Of a stretch of DNA of 64,000 nt, positions 24,676-36,527 are shown piece after piece. The notes below the pieces were generated by a model. That model was not told the DNA's origin, did no database searches, and saw nothing but the letters and a program-made list of their open reading frames with translations. The stretch comes from Amycolatopsis umgeniensis. GTDB lineage: Bacteria > Actinomycetota > Actinomycetes > Mycobacteriales > Pseudonocardiaceae. The stretch's first letter is position 1, and the number at the start of each line of letters is the position of its first letter. The stretch spans positions 2,232,001-2,296,000 of the forward strand of contig NZ_JACHMX010000001.1 in NCBI RefSeq assembly GCF_014205155.1. Reading direction: 5' to 3'. The position numbers were made by a program, and so were the translations under genes.

Positions 24676-26613
24676 TCAGCGTGGGCGGGCCGGTGCCACG
24701 GTCTGGGCCGGTGCGGGCCACTTCACCGGCAGCCCCCGGTGGAAGCCGCTCATGAACCGCTGCCAGATGTCGCTGGGGATCGTCTTGCCGGTCAGCTTCT
24801 CCCCGGCGGCGTCCCGCATCCGGCGCGGTTCGTCGGAGCCGACCCAGACAGCCGTCGAAAGCCGCGGCGTGTATCCGACAGCCCAGCCGCCGGCGTTGTC
24901 GTCGGTCTCGTTGTACTGGAAGTCGCCGGTCTTCAGCGCCGCCGGGCGATCCTTCAACCCGCTGGTCAGCACCTGGCCGACCGTGCCCGCGATCCGGCGG
25001 CTGAGCGCTTCGTCGTCCTTGAACGCGGGCGCCTTGTCCGACGGCCGTTCCCAGACGATCTCGCCGTTCTCGTCCCGGATCTTCGACACCAGATGAGGGG
25101 TCGCGCGCATGCCGTCGGCGGCGAAGGTCGCGTACGCCCCGGCCATGTCGCTCGGCCGCAGTGGATACCGGCCGACCGCGATGCCCGGGCCGATCAGGAA
25201 CCCGTCCTTCTCGCGCAGGGTCACCGCGCCGTCGACGGCCTCGGGGATCCCGGCCGCACGAGCGCCGTCCCGGACCGCGTCCGCGCCCAGCTTCTTCGCC
25301 AGGTCGACGAACGGCCCCCGCGCGTCCCGCCCGATCGCCTCACGCAGCGTGCACTTCCCGGCCTCGCCGCACTGATCCTGGAACTCGAAGGTCTCGCCGA
25401 GGAAGTCGACCTTCCCCGGTGACTTCAGCGGTTCGTCCACGTTGATGCCCCGCTCGAGTCCCGCGGCGAGGGTGAACGGCTGGAAGGCCGAGCCGGTGCC
25501 GTACGGGGTGCCGGCGTAGTCGTGCACACTCCAGCCGCCGCCGTTGTAGGCGCGGATGGCGCCGGTCCCGGGTTCGACGGCGACCAGCGAGGCCCGGAAG
25601 TGCTCCGGCTGGCCCTGCAGCCGCTCCTTGAGCACTTTCTCGGCTTCGGCCTGAGCGCGTGGATCGATGGTCGTCTCGACCTTCATCGCGCCGCCGCGGA
25701 GCCGGTCCAGCGGGTAGCCGACCTGTTCCAGCTCGGCGAGGACCCGCTGCTTGAGGTGGTATTTCTCGAAGGTGACGCGACCGGCGCGGGTCTCCGACGG
25801 CGCCTGGATCGCGTCCTCCGGATAGGTCATCGCGACAGCTTCGGCCTGACTGAGGTAGCCCCGCGTGACCAGCTTGTTCATCACGTAGGACCAGCGCTTC
25901 ATGGCGTGCTCGTGGGTGGAGGCGTACGGGTCGTGCACCGACGGCGACTGGATCATCCCGGCGAGGAAGGCCGCTTCGGCCCAGGTCATCGAGTCGTCGA
26001 GTTTACGGCCGAAGTAGGCGTTCATCGCCGACGCCGGCCCGTAGGTGCCGCGGCCGAACGAGATGATGTTGATGTAGCTCTCGAAGATCTCCTTCTTGGT
26101 CTGCTGCTGGGTGATCTTCGTGGCGAGCACCAGTTCGGAAAACTTGCGGGCGAGGGTGGCGTCCTCGTTGCCGGTGGACTTCTTGATGTACTGCTGGGTG
26201 ATCCCCGAACCGCCGCCGACGCCGGTCACGAGCGCGCGGCCGAGCCCGGTGAGGTCAAAGCCCTCGTTGTCCCAGAAGGTCGGGTCCTCGGTCGCGACGA
26301 TCGCGTCGCGCAGCTTCGCCGGGATGGCGTCGTAGGGCACGAACAGCCTGTCTCCGCCGGGCGGGATCACCTTGAGCAGCTCGGAACCGTCCGCGTTCTG
26401 GAGGACGACGGTCTTGTCGAGGTCGGCGAGCACCTCCTCCGGGCTGCGGACGTCGAGCAGGACGTACGCGATCCCGAACGCGACCACCGGGAGGCCGATC
26501 AGGAGGCCTAGTGACCAGGCGGCGATCCGTCGCCACCTGCGTTTCTTCCCTTTCGGCTCAGGGGCTGCCGTGGTTTCCGACTCGGGTGCGGTTTCGTCAT
26601 CCGGGTTTTCCAC
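24676..26613 (-). CDS. Class A PBP-like protein: GT51 glycosyltransferase with degraded transpeptidase motifs
   Basis: A 645-residue bitopic protein. Residues 1-30 are cytoplasmic and charged, and 31-53 form the membrane anchor. Residues about 85-260 form a GT51 peptidoglycan glycosyltransferase (E109-D110 in VATEDPTFW; GITQQYIKKSTGN; ARKFSELVLATKI; FGRGTYGPASAMNAYFG). The C-terminal penicillin-binding domain is present, but its catalytic motifs are not intact. The SxxK position reads S375-A-F-Q378, the SxN position reads D430-A-R432, and only K561-T-G is kept. GT motif 1 also has Asn where His is usual. Lipid II polymerisation may persist, but DD-transpeptidation looks unlikely. It stands alone between convergent and tandem genes. 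Confidence 0.9.
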   Translation of the reverse strand: MENPDDETAPESETTAAPEPKGKKRRWRRIAAWSLGLLIGLPVVAFGIAYVLLDVRSPEEVLADLDKTVVLQNADGSELLKVIPPGGDRLFVPYDAIPAKLRDAIVATEDPTFWDNEGFDLTGLGRALVTGVGGGSGITQQYIKKSTGNEDATLARKFSELVLATKITQQQTKKEIFESYINIISFGRGTYGPASAMNAYFGRKLDDSMTWAEAAFLAGMIQSPSVHDPYASTHEHAMKRWSYVMNKLVTRGYLSQAEAVAMTYPEDAIQAPSETRAGRVTFEKYHLKQRVLAELEQVGYPLDRLRGGAMKVETTIDPRAQAEAEKVLKERLQGQPEHFRASLVAVEPGTGAIRAYNGGGWSVHDYAGTPYGTGSAFQPFTLAAGLERGINVDEPLKSPGKVDFLGETFEFQDQCGEAGKCTLREAIGRDARGPFVDLAKKLGADAVRDGARAAGIPEAVDGAVTLREKDGFLIGPGIAVGRYPLRPSDMAGAYATFAADGMRATPHLVSKIRDENGEIVWERPSDKAPAFKDDEALSRRIAGTVGQVLTSGLKDRPAALKTGDFQYNETDDNAGGWAVGYTPRLSTAVWVGSDEPRRMRDAAGEKLTGKTIPSDIWQRFMSGFHRGLPVKWPAPAQTVAPARPR

Positions 26614-26680
26614 GCCAGGTAAGACGCCCGAACGAGTGAAAAGGTTGTGGGAAAATCACCTAATCGTGTCCTGACTCCAT

Positions 26681-26745
26681 CGCGTTTAGTCCTCTGGTTG
26701 CGGTAGTTCGCACCACGAACTACCGCAACCAGAGGACTAAACGCG
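26681..26745. terminator. Perfect 30 bp inverted repeat downstream of the FadR/sdaA operon
   Basis: The arms at 26681-26710 and 26716-26745 are perfectly complementary with a 5 nt loop (CACCA). The stem begins CGCGTTTAGTCCTCTGGTTG. It lies 11 bp beyond the stop of the FadR-type regulator, before the PBP gene, and is a probable terminator. Its sequence is unrelated to the GAAGGCC hairpins. Confidence 0.75.
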
Positions 26746-26756
26746 GGGAGAGAGGG

Positions 26757-27479
26757 TCAGGCGAGAAAGGCGCGAAGCAGCGAAGAGGTGCCTTCGACGT
26801 GCTCCGCCATCGCCCGGCGGGCTGCCTCGGAGTCTCCCGCGAGGATCGCGTCGACGATGGCCTCGTGCTGGGCGTTGGAATGCTCCAGGTTCGGCTCGAG
26901 CAGCGGGATCATGTCGAGCAGCTGGTTGACCCGCATACGCGCGTCGGCCATCGCCGTGGTCAGCGAGCCGGACGCGGTGACCTCGGCGATCGCCAGGTGC
27001 AGCCGCGAATCCTTGCGCCGGTAGTCGCCGACGTCGGCGGCGGCGGCCTCGGCGAGCGTGCTTGTCAGGTGCTGCCGATCGGCCGGGGTGAGGGAACGCG
27101 ACGCCGCCATCTCGGCGGCGCCGGTCTCCAGGACATGCCTCAGGCCGAGCGCGTCCTCCAGGGTGGCGTTGTCGACCTTCCGCCCGTCCGCGGCGGGCGG
27201 ATCGGGCAGGACGTCGTTGACGAACGTCCCGCCGTAACGCCCTCGCCGCGACTCGACGTAACCGGCGTCGGCCAGCGCGCGGATGGCCTCCCGCAGCGTC
27301 ACCCGGCTGACCCCGAGCCGCTCGGCGAGCTCGCGCTCCGAGGGCAGCCGCTCCCCCGCGCCCACCACGCCCAGCCGGATCGCCTGGAGCAGCCTTTCGA
27401 CGGTCTCCTCGAAGGCGTTGCCCGCGCGCACCGGGCGGAACAGCGCGTCACCCGCGTTCGCGACCGTGCTCGACTCCAC
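26757..27479 (-). CDS. FadR-subfamily GntR transcriptional regulator
   Basis: A 240-residue regulator: winged helix at about 25-95 (ETVERLLQAIRLGVVGAGERLPSERELAERL, VSRVTLREAIRALADAGYV) followed by an FCD domain (LEDALGLRHVLETGAAEMAA, DSRLHLAIAEVTASGSL, NAQHEAIVDAILAGD). The GTG start at 27479 lies 30 bp after sdaA on the same strand, so it may be the last gene of the gcv/glyA/lipA/sdaA operon. In many actinomycetes a close relative sits beside gamma-glutamylpolyamine genes, such as those at 36.5-40.7 kb here. Its target could be either set. Confidence 0.9.
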   Translation of the reverse strand: MESSTVANAGDALFRPVRAGNAFEETVERLLQAIRLGVVGAGERLPSERELAERLGVSRVTLREAIRALADAGYVESRRGRYGGTFVNDVLPDPPAADGRKVDNATLEDALGLRHVLETGAAEMAASRSLTPADRQHLTSTLAEAAAADVGDYRRKDSRLHLAIAEVTASGSLTTAMADARMRVNQLLDMIPLLEPNLEHSNAQHEAIVDAILAGDSEAARRAMAEHVEGTSSLLRAFLA

Positions 27480-27509
27480 CCTTCGAGTTTAGGCCGCCCG
27501 CAACCCGGC

Positions 27510-28883
27510 TCAGCACTCGATGACGTTGACGGCCAGGCCGCCCCGCGCGGTCTCCTTGTACTTCACGCTCATGTCGGCACCGGTCTCGCGCATCGTCTTG
27601 ATCGCCTTGTCCAGCGTCACGACGTGCGAACCGTCGCCGCGCATCGCCATCCGCGCGGCGTGGATCGCCTTCGAGGCACCGACGGCGTTGCGCTCGATGC
27701 ACGGGATCTGCACCAGCCCACCGACCGGGTCGCAGGTCAGCCCCAGGTGGTGTTCGACGCCGATCTCGGCGGCGTTCTCCACCTGCGCGGGCGAACCGCC
27801 GAGGACCTCGGTGAGCCCGGCGGCGGCCATCGCGCTGGCCGAACCGACCTCGCCCTGGCAGCCGACCTCGGCACCCGAGATCGAGCCCGTCTGCTTGAGG
27901 ATCGAGCCGATCGCGCCCGCGGTGAGCATGAACGTCACGATGCCGTCGTCCGACGAGCCCCGGATGAACCGCTGGTAGTAGTGCAGCACCGCCGGGATGA
28001 TCCCCGCCGCGCCGTTGGTCGGCGCGGTGACGACACGCCCGCCCGCGGCGTTCTCCTCGTTGACCGCCAGCGCGTACAGGCTCACCCAGTCCATGGCGTA
28101 CAGCGGATCGCCGACACCGTCTTCGGCGAGCAGCTTCTCGTGCAACGCCTTCGCGCGCCGAGGCACCTTCAAGCCGCCAGGCAGGACGCCCTCGTGTTCG
28201 CAGCCGTTGTGCACGCACTCCACCATGACCTGCCAGATCTCCAGCAGGCCCTCGCGGACCTCCTCACGCGTGCGCCACGAAAGCTCGTTGCGCAGCATGA
28301 CCTCGCTGATCGGCAGCCCGGAGTCCTCGCAGTGCTTCAGCAGATCCGCGCCGGTGCGGAACGGGAACTCCAGTTTCGTCGAGTCCTCGACGACGACGGT
28401 GTCGGTTTCGTAGGACTCGTCGCGTACGAAGCCGCCGCCGACCGAGTAGTAGGTCCGCTCGCGCAGCACCTTCCCGTCGGCGTCGAAAGCGCGGAAGATC
28501 ATGCCGTTCGGATGCGCGGGCAACGACTTCCGGCGGTGCATGGTCAAGTCGGTGTCCTCGGTGAACACGATCTCGTGCTCACCGCGCACCTTCAGCAGGC
28601 AGGATTCGCGGATCTCCGCGATCTTGCCCGCCACCGTGTCGGTGTCGATCTCCTCCGGACGCTCCCCGGACAGCCCCAGCAGCACGGCCTTGTCGCTGCC
28701 GTGCCCGAACCCGGTCGCGCCGAGCGACCCGAAGAGTTCGGACTGGACACGTGTCGTGGCCGCCAGGTCACCGTCGGCGGCCAGACCGTCCACAAAGGTC
28801 AGCGCGGCGCGCATCGGGCCCACCGTATGGGAGCTGGAGGGGCCGATGCCGATCGAAAACAGGTCGAAGACGCTGATCGCCAT
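27510..28883 (-). CDS. sdaA: L-serine ammonia-lyase, iron-sulfur dependent, single chain
   Basis: A 457-residue [4Fe-4S] L-serine dehydratase that deaminates L-serine to pyruvate and ammonia. The N-terminal beta-domain starts [24 protein letters not shown]. The alpha-domain carries the cluster cysteines in [15 protein letters not shown] and [18 protein letters not shown]. The protein ends in Cys (VIEC); in the Legionella-type enzyme the C-terminal Cys acts as the fourth cluster ligand, tail-in-mouth. It is 16 bp downstream of lipA, in the glycine-riboswitch operon. This position makes it the sink for serine formed by GlyA from glycine. Confidence 0.95.
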   Translation of the reverse strand: MAISVFDLFSIGIGPSSSHTVGPMRAALTFVDGLAADGDLAATTRVQSELFGSLGATGFGHGSDKAVLLGLSGERPEEIDTDTVAGKIAEIRESCLLKVRGEHEIVFTEDTDLTMHRRKSLPAHPNGMIFRAFDADGKVLRERTYYSVGGGFVRDESYETDTVVVEDSTKLEFPFRTGADLLKHCEDSGLPISEVMLRNELSWRTREEVREGLLEIWQVMVECVHNGCEHEGVLPGGLKVPRRAKALHEKLLAEDGVGDPLYAMDWVSLYALAVNEENAAGGRVVTAPTNGAAGIIPAVLHYYQRFIRGSSDDGIVTFMLTAGAIGSILKQTGSISGAEVGCQGEVGSASAMAAAGLTEVLGGSPAQVENAAEIGVEHHLGLTCDPVGGLVQIPCIERNAVGASKAIHAARMAMRGDGSHVVTLDKAIKTMRETGADMSVKYKETARGGLAVNVIEC

Positions 28884-28899
28884 TGATCTGCCCTCCTTC

Positions 28900-29901
28900 C
28901 TATCTGGCCAGCAGTGAGCTGGCTTCCTGTGCCGCGGGGCCTTCGGCGGCGAGATGGGCCAAGTTCTCCGACAGCGCTTCGCCGCGGTGGGCCTTCGTCT
29001 GGGCGAAGAGACGACCTGCCCGATAAGACGAGCGTACGAGCGGTCCGGCCATCACACCAGCGAAACCCATCGCTTCGGCGGCCTTCGAATGCTCGACGAA
29101 CTCTTCGGGCTTGACCCACCGGTCCACCGGATGGTGCCGCGGCGAGGGACGCAGGTACTGGGTGATCGTCAGGATTTCGCAGCCCGCGTCGACCAGGTCC
29201 TTCATCGCCGGAGCCACCTCCTCCGGCGTCTCGCCCATACCCAAGATCAGATTCGACTTCGTCACCAAACCGGCCTCACGAGCCCGCGTGATGACCTCAA
29301 GAGACCGCGCATACCGGAAACCCGGCCGGATCCGCTTGAAAATCCGCGGCACCGTCTCGACGTTGTGCGCCAAAACCTCCGGCCGCGAACCGAACACCTC
29401 GGCCAGCTGATCCGGATCCGCGTTGAAATCCGGGATCAGCAACTCGACACCGGTACCCGGGTTCAGCGCGTGGATCTGACGCACGGTCTCCGCGTACAGC
29501 CACGCACCGCCGTCCTCGAGATCGTCACGCGCCACACCGGTCACCGTCGAGTAACGCAGACCCATCGCCTGGACGCTTTCGGCGACCTTGCGGGGCTCGG
29601 TCGTGTCCAGCGCCTCCGGCTTGCCGGTGTCGATCTGGCAGAAGTCACACCGCCGCGTGCACTGATCCCCGCCGATCAGGAAGGTCGCCTCGCGGTCTTC
29701 CCAGCATTCGTAGATGTTGGGGCAACCGGCCTCCTCACACACGGTGTGGAGGCCTTCGCGCTTGACCAGGCCCTTGAGCTCGGTGAACTCGGGGCCCATC
29801 CGCGCGCGGGTCTTGATCCACGGCGGCTTCTTCTCGATCGGGGTCTGCGCGTTGCGGACTTCGAGCCGGAGAAGTTTGCGCCCCTCGGGGAGCGCGCTCA
29901 T
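28900..29901 (-). CDS. lipA: Lipoyl synthase
   Basis: A 333-residue radical SAM enzyme that inserts two sulfurs into protein-bound octanoate. The auxiliary cluster motif is [12 protein letters not shown] (about residues 55-66) and the radical SAM motif is CTRRCDFC (about 81-88). The RSSYRAG segment near the end carries the conserved serine ligand. ATG 29901 overlaps the glyA stop by 4 bp; the longer frame reading up through glyA is spurious. In this operon it would lipoylate GcvH. No lipB (octanoyltransferase) gene lies in the window. Confidence 0.96.
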   Translation of the reverse strand: MSALPEGRKLLRLEVRNAQTPIEKKPPWIKTRARMGPEFTELKGLVKREGLHTVCEEAGCPNIYECWEDREATFLIGGDQCTRRCDFCQIDTGKPEALDTTEPRKVAESVQAMGLRYSTVTGVARDDLEDGGAWLYAETVRQIHALNPGTGVELLIPDFNADPDQLAEVFGSRPEVLAHNVETVPRIFKRIRPGFRYARSLEVITRAREAGLVTKSNLILGMGETPEEVAPAMKDLVDAGCEILTITQYLRPSPRHHPVDRWVKPEEFVEHSKAAEAMGFAGVMAGPLVRSSYRAGRLFAQTKAHRGEALSENLAHLAAEGPAAQEASSLLAR

Positions 29902-31166
29902 CGGTTGAGGTCCGCGTACAGCGGGTGCTTCTTCGCCAGCAGTTCGACACGGGCGGACAGCGACTGGCGCAGGGCCTCGTCGAAGTCCGGACGCAGGGCC
30001 TCGGCGATGATGTCGCCGACCTCGGCGAAGTCCTCGGCGCCGAAGCCGCGGGTCGCCAGCGCGGGCGTGCCGATCCGCAGGCCCGAGGTGATCATCGGCG
30101 GGCGCGGGTCGAACGGGACGGCGTTGCGGTTGACCGTGATGCCGACCGAGTGCAGCCGGTCTTCGGCCTGCTGACCGTCCAAAGTGGAGTTGACCAGGTC
30201 GACGAGCACCAGGTGCACGTCGGTGCCGCCGGTCAGCACGCGGACGCCCGCTTCGGCGCAGTCCGTGCGCGAGAGGCGGTCGGCCAGGATCTTCGCGCCC
30301 TCGAGCACCCGCTGCTGACGCTCGCGGAACTCTTCGCTCGCGGCGACCTTCAGCGCGACGGCCTTGGCGGCGATCACGTGCTCCAGCGGTCCGCCCTGCT
30401 GGCCGGGGAACACCGCCGAGTTGATCTTCTTGGCGAGTTCCTGACGGGACAGGATGATGCCGCCGCGCGGGCCGCCGAGGGTCTTGTGCGTGGTCGTGGT
30501 GACGATGTCGGCGTAGGGCACCGGGCTCGGGTGCAGCCCGGCCGCGACCAGACCGGCGAAGTGCGCCATGTCGACCATGACCTTCGCGCCGACCTCGTCG
30601 GCGATGCGGCGGAACTCGGCGAAGTCGAGCTGACGCGGGTACGCCGACCAGCCGGCGATGATCAGCTTCGGCTTGTGCTCCTTGGCGAGGCGCTCGATCT
30701 CCTCGACGTCGACGATCCCGGTCTCTTTGTCGACGTGGTACGCGACGACGTTGTAGAGCTTGCCCGAGAAGTTGATCTTCATTCCATGGGTCAGGTGACC
30801 GCCGTGGGCGAGGTCGAGACCGAGGATGGTGTCGCCGGGGTTGAGCACCGCGACCATGGCGGCGGCGTTGGCCTGCGCGCCCGAATGCGGCTGGACGTTG
30901 GCGTGCTCGGCGCCGAACAGGGCCTTCGCGCGGTCGATCGCCAGCTGCTCGATGACGTCGACGTGCTCGCAACCGCCGTAGTAGCGGCGGCCGGGGTAGC
31001 CCTCGGCGTACTTGTTGGTCAGCACCGAACCCTGCGCCTCGAGCACGCCCACCGGGGCGAAGTTCTCCGACGCGATCATTTCCAGGGTCGACTGCTGCCG
31101 GTCGAGTTCGGCGGCGACGGCCGCGGCGACCTCGGGGTCCACTTCGGACAGGGCGGCGTTGAACAT
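29898..31166 (-). CDS. glyA: Serine hydroxymethyltransferase
   Basis: A 422-residue PLP enzyme converting glycine plus 5,10-methylene-THF to serine. Recognisable segments are [26 protein letters not shown], the PLP-lysine motif [15 protein letters not shown] near residue 230, and [16 protein letters not shown]. It is 1 bp from gcvH and overlaps lipA by 4 bp. Under the glycine riboswitch it would act with the glycine cleavage system: one glycine supplies CH2-THF and the second is hydroxymethylated to serine. A second, housekeeping glyA elsewhere is likely but cannot be seen. Confidence 0.95.
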   Translation of the reverse strand: MFNAALSEVDPEVAAAVAAELDRQQSTLEMIASENFAPVGVLEAQGSVLTNKYAEGYPGRRYYGGCEHVDVIEQLAIDRAKALFGAEHANVQPHSGAQANAAAMVAVLNPGDTILGLDLAHGGHLTHGMKINFSGKLYNVVAYHVDKETGIVDVEEIERLAKEHKPKLIIAGWSAYPRQLDFAEFRRIADEVGAKVMVDMAHFAGLVAAGLHPSPVPYADIVTTTTHKTLGGPRGGIILSRQELAKKINSAVFPGQQGGPLEHVIAAKAVALKVAASEEFRERQQRVLEGAKILADRLSRTDCAEAGVRVLTGGTDVHLVLVDLVNSTLDGQQAEDRLHSVGITVNRNAVPFDPRPPMITSGLRIGTPALATRGFGAEDFAEVGDIIAEALRPDFDEALRQSLSARVELLAKKHPLYADLNR

Positions 31167-31167
31167 G

Positions 31168-31545
31168 TCAGTTCTCCTGGGTCAGGACGGCGTACGCCTG
31201 GGCGTCGAGCAGGGCGGGCACGTCGCCGGACAGACGCACCTTCAGGAGCCATCCTTCGGCGTACGGGTCCGAGTTGATCAGCTCGGGGGTGTCCGTTGTG
31301 GCGCCGTTCACCTCGACGACCTCGCCGTCCACGGGTGCGTACAGCTCGCTGACCGACTTGGTCGACTCGACCTCGCCGAACACCTCGCCCGCGGTGACGG
31401 TGTCGCCGACCGAGGGAAGCTGGACGAACACGATGTCACCGAGCGACTCGGCGGCGAAGGCGGTGATGCCCACGGTGGCGACGCCGTCGACGACGTTCAG
31501 CCACTCGTGTTCCTTCGTGTACTTCAGGTCCTGGGGGATGCTCAT
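31168..31545 (-). CDS. gcvH: Glycine cleavage system H protein
   Basis: A 125-residue lipoyl carrier protein. [37 protein letters not shown] is the conserved N-terminal half. [22 protein letters not shown] carries the lipoylated lysine (the K of STKS, about residue 65). It shuttles the aminomethyl intermediate between GcvP, GcvT and the L protein. It sits between gcvT (17 bp upstream) and glyA. The lipoyl group is presumably supplied by the co-transcribed LipA. Confidence 0.96.
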   Translation of the reverse strand: MSIPQDLKYTKEHEWLNVVDGVATVGITAFAAESLGDIVFVQLPSVGDTVTAGEVFGEVESTKSVSELYAPVDGEVVEVNGATTDTPELINSDPYAEGWLLKVRLSGDVPALLDAQAYAVLTQEN

Positions 31546-31562
31546 GGTCGTTCAAGGGCCTT

Positions 31563-32654
31563 TCAGGCGCGGGAGTAGAAGGGCAGGGCGACGACCTCGA
31601 CGGGCTCGATGCGGCCACGGATGTCGACGGAAAGCTCGGTGCCGGGCTCGGAGTGCTCCCGGTCCACATAGGCCATGGCGATCGGGTACCCGAGGGTCGG
31701 CGACAGGGCACCGCTGGTGACCTCGCCGATCTCGGTCTCGCCGGAAAGGACGGTGTAGCCGTGACGCGGCGCGCGGCGGCCGGAGCCCTTGAGCCCGACG
31801 CGGACCCGGGGAACGTCCTTCTTGGACAGTTCCTCCAGCGCGGCCTTGCCGACGAAGTCGTTCGGCTTCTCGAACTTGACCACGCGGCCGAGGCCTGCCT
31901 CGTACGGGCTCAGCTGGAGGCTGAGTTCGTTGCCGTACAACGGCATTCCGGCTTCGAGACGCAGCGTGTCGCGGCAGGCGAGGCCCGCCGGGAGCAGACC
32001 GTGCGGCTCGCCGGCCTCGGTGAGGATGCGCCAGACGGCGGGAGCCTCACCGGCCGGGACGTACAGCTCGAAGCCGTCCTCACCGGTGTACCCGGTGCGG
32101 GCGAGCAGGACGTCGTGACCCTTCACGACGGCCGGGACGCTCGCGTAGTACTTGAGCGCGCCGAGGTCGGCGTCGGTGACGGCGCCGAGGATCTCGACCG
32201 CCTTCGGCCCCTGGACGGCGATCAGCGCGACGTCCTCGGACTTGTTGTCCACGACGGCGTCGAAGCCCGAGACCCGCTCGGCCAGTGCTTCCGCGACGAC
32301 GGCGGCGTTGCCCGCGTTGGCCACGACCAGGAACTTCTCGTCGGCGAGGCGGTAGACGACCAGGTCGTCCAGCACGCCGCCGGTCTCGTCGCAGATCATC
32401 GTGTAGCGCGCCCGGCCCGGTTTGACGCCGGACAGGTTGCCGACCAGTGCGAAGTCGAGGACGTCGGCGGCCTGCGGGCCGGTCACCTCGATCTCGGCCA
32501 TGTGGGAGAGGTCGAACAGGCCCGCCGTCTCGCGGACCGCCTTGTGCTCCGCCAGCTCGCTGCTGTAGCGGATCGGCATCGACCAGCCCGCGAAGTCGGT
32601 GAACAGCGCACCGAGTCCTTTGTGGACTCCGTGCAGGGACGTCTCTTTCGACAT
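31563..32654 (-). CDS. gcvT: Glycine cleavage system T protein (aminomethyltransferase)
   Basis: A 363-residue THF-dependent aminomethyltransferase that releases ammonia and forms 5,10-methylene-THF from aminomethyl-GcvH. Family motifs include FAGWSMPIRYSSELAEHKAVRETAGLFDLSHMAEIEVTG near the N-terminus (catalytic Asp in DLSHM), YTGEDGFELYVP, LACRDTLRLEAGMPLYGNEL and the C-terminal GEVTSGALSPTLGYPIAMAYV. It lies 8 bp after gcvP. Length is normal for the family. Confidence 0.96.
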   Translation of the reverse strand: MSKETSLHGVHKGLGALFTDFAGWSMPIRYSSELAEHKAVRETAGLFDLSHMAEIEVTGPQAADVLDFALVGNLSGVKPGRARYTMICDETGGVLDDLVVYRLADEKFLVVANAGNAAVVAEALAERVSGFDAVVDNKSEDVALIAVQGPKAVEILGAVTDADLGALKYYASVPAVVKGHDVLLARTGYTGEDGFELYVPAGEAPAVWRILTEAGEPHGLLPAGLACRDTLRLEAGMPLYGNELSLQLSPYEAGLGRVVKFEKPNDFVGKAALEELSKKDVPRVRVGLKGSGRRAPRHGYTVLSGETEIGEVTSGALSPTLGYPIAMAYVDREHSEPGTELSVDIRGRIEPVEVVALPFYSRA

Positions 32655-32662
32655 CGAGTGCC

Positions 32663-35494
<2,832 letters not shown>

Positions 35495-35539
35495 GGGAGC
35501 TCCTTCAATCAGGCGCCGGATAGACCGGTGCGCTGGGAA

Positions 35540-35725
35540 CTCCCCCTCTGTCATGGCACCTGAGAGTTTCACCACCCGTGAACGGGGTGGCTTTCACCTT
35601 GGGTGAGGCGCACTTGCGCGCCTGCTTTCCAGAGTGGCCTCGCGGAAGCGGTAGTGGGTACCTGAGAGATTCCGGGGAGTTTGCTCCTTCGGTGCCCCAC
35701 CACGTTCGTGGGGGCTCTCCCGCTC
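35540..35725 (-). ncRNA. Tandem glycine riboswitch upstream of gcvP
   Basis: Read on the minus strand, the leader contains two aptamers. Aptamer 1 shows GCACCGAAGGAGCAAACTCC, then GGAATCTCTCAGGTACC. Aptamer 2 shows GCCTCACCCAAGGTGAAAGC, then GGTGAAACTCTCAGGTGCC. The paired CTCTCAGG 3' elements and the GAAGGAGCAAACTCC / CAAGGTGAAAGCC cores are hallmarks of the glycine (gcvT) riboswitch. It ends about 45 nt before the gcvP TTG. The downstream GGGAG could pair with CTCCC at the ribosome-binding site, suggesting translational control. It should turn the operon on when glycine is high. Confidence 0.95.
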
Positions 35726-35849
35726 CAGCTCAACGGCCCTGTCTGCAGTTGTGCGCACACCGTACCTGGCGTGTTCGGCGCGCGTCTACTTCTGGCCGGA
35801 CACGTCACTTCTCCCGTTCGCCCGGACACCCGCGGTGCCCGGACGGCCG

Positions 35850-35970
35850 TCACTCGCGTGATCAGAAGCGGAACTCGCGTGATCAGAGGCGGAACTCATG
35901 AGTCACGGCTCTGATCACGCGAGTCACGGGCCTGATCACGCGAGTTACGGCTCTGATCACGCGAGTTCCG
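35850..35970. repeat. ~21 bp repeat array, CTCGCGTGATCAGA family
   Basis: Two rightward units (GAACTCGCGTGATCAGAGGC type) are followed by three leftward units (CTGATCACGCGAGTTACGG type) at about 21 bp spacing around 35895-35905, able to fold into a long hairpin. The rightmost unit overlaps the last codons and stop of the copper-protein gene. Together with the riboswitch this accounts for most of the 462 bp gap 35495-35956; the stretch 35730-35849 is otherwise featureless apart from the presumed gcvP promoter. Confidence 0.75.
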
Positions 35971-36340
35971 CGTTCTCCATCATCATTTCGGCGGTGATGG
36001 TGCCGCAGAGCTCGGCGCAGCGCATCATCATGTCGGCGGCCTCGGCGAGTTCGGCGTCGCCGGTCTTGGCGCACTCCTCGGCGCACATGCGCATCATCTG
36101 GGAGGACAGGCCGCACATCTTCGCGCACATGCGCATCATCTCGAGGTCGGCGACCATGGACGAACAGCGCATCATCATGTCAGCGCTCATCCGCGACATG
36201 TCCGCGCAGGTCACCATCATCATCCCGAGCTTGGCGCCGCCGATCTCCATGCAGCGCGTCATCATCTCCTCGCACCTGACGTGGCACTCGTTGCACAGGT
36301 CGATGCAGTCGCGCATGGCGGTGCTCATCTGCCGGGTCAT
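35957..36340 (-). CDS. Met- and Cys-rich four-helix copper-storage-like protein (Csp/DUF326)
   Basis: A 127-residue cytosolic protein with 13 cysteines spaced in helical repeats (CIDLCNECHVRCEEMMTRC, MMRMCAKMC, MCAEEC, MMRCAELC), typical of four-helix-bundle copper-binding Csp3-like proteins that fill a cysteine-lined core with Cu(I). No signal peptide is present, so cytosolic storage is expected. It also carries about 28 methionines, many as MM or MMM runs (over 20% of residues), far above what I expect for Csp proteins. GGAGG lies before the ATG. The last four codons and stop (A-E-L-A-stop) lie inside a 21 bp repeat unit. Confidence 0.82.
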   Translation of the reverse strand: MTRQMSTAMRDCIDLCNECHVRCEEMMTRCMEIGGAKLGMMMVTCADMSRMSADMMMRCSSMVADLEMMRMCAKMCGLSSQMMRMCAEECAKTGDAELAEAADMMMRCAELCGTITAEMMMENAELA

Positions 36341-36459
36341 CCTGGGGGCCTCCGCGCTTCTCGGATCGCGGAACCGGGCGGCTCCGCGTCTCAGGACTAC
36401 CGCGCAGGTCAGGGGTACGCCATCCCAGCAACCGGGACGAGTGACGCCCGGGCAAGCAA

Positions 36460-36514
36460 GTCCGTGAAGGCCTCCTTGAGGGACCCTGGGTCCCTCAAGG
36501 AGGCCTTCACGGAC
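36460..36514. terminator. Perfect 25 bp hairpin, GTGAAGGCCTCCTT family
   Basis: The arms at 36460-36484 and 36490-36514 are perfectly complementary with loop CCTGG. It lies 13 bp beyond the SDR stop codon and before the copper-protein gene on the same strand. It probably terminates the glutamyl-amine operon transcript. Confidence 0.78.
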
Positions 36515-36527
36515 AGCGCGGGGTCCC

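Noticed and set aside
28900..30972. A 690-codon frame giving an extended lipoyl synthase
   Set aside because: The extension is an Arg-rich shadow of glyA. True lipA begins at ATG 29901.
35495..35575. N-terminal extension of GcvP from 35575 ([13 protein letters not shown])
   Set aside because: It is encoded by the glycine riboswitch leader; the TTG at 35494 has AAGGAG and starts the conserved protein.
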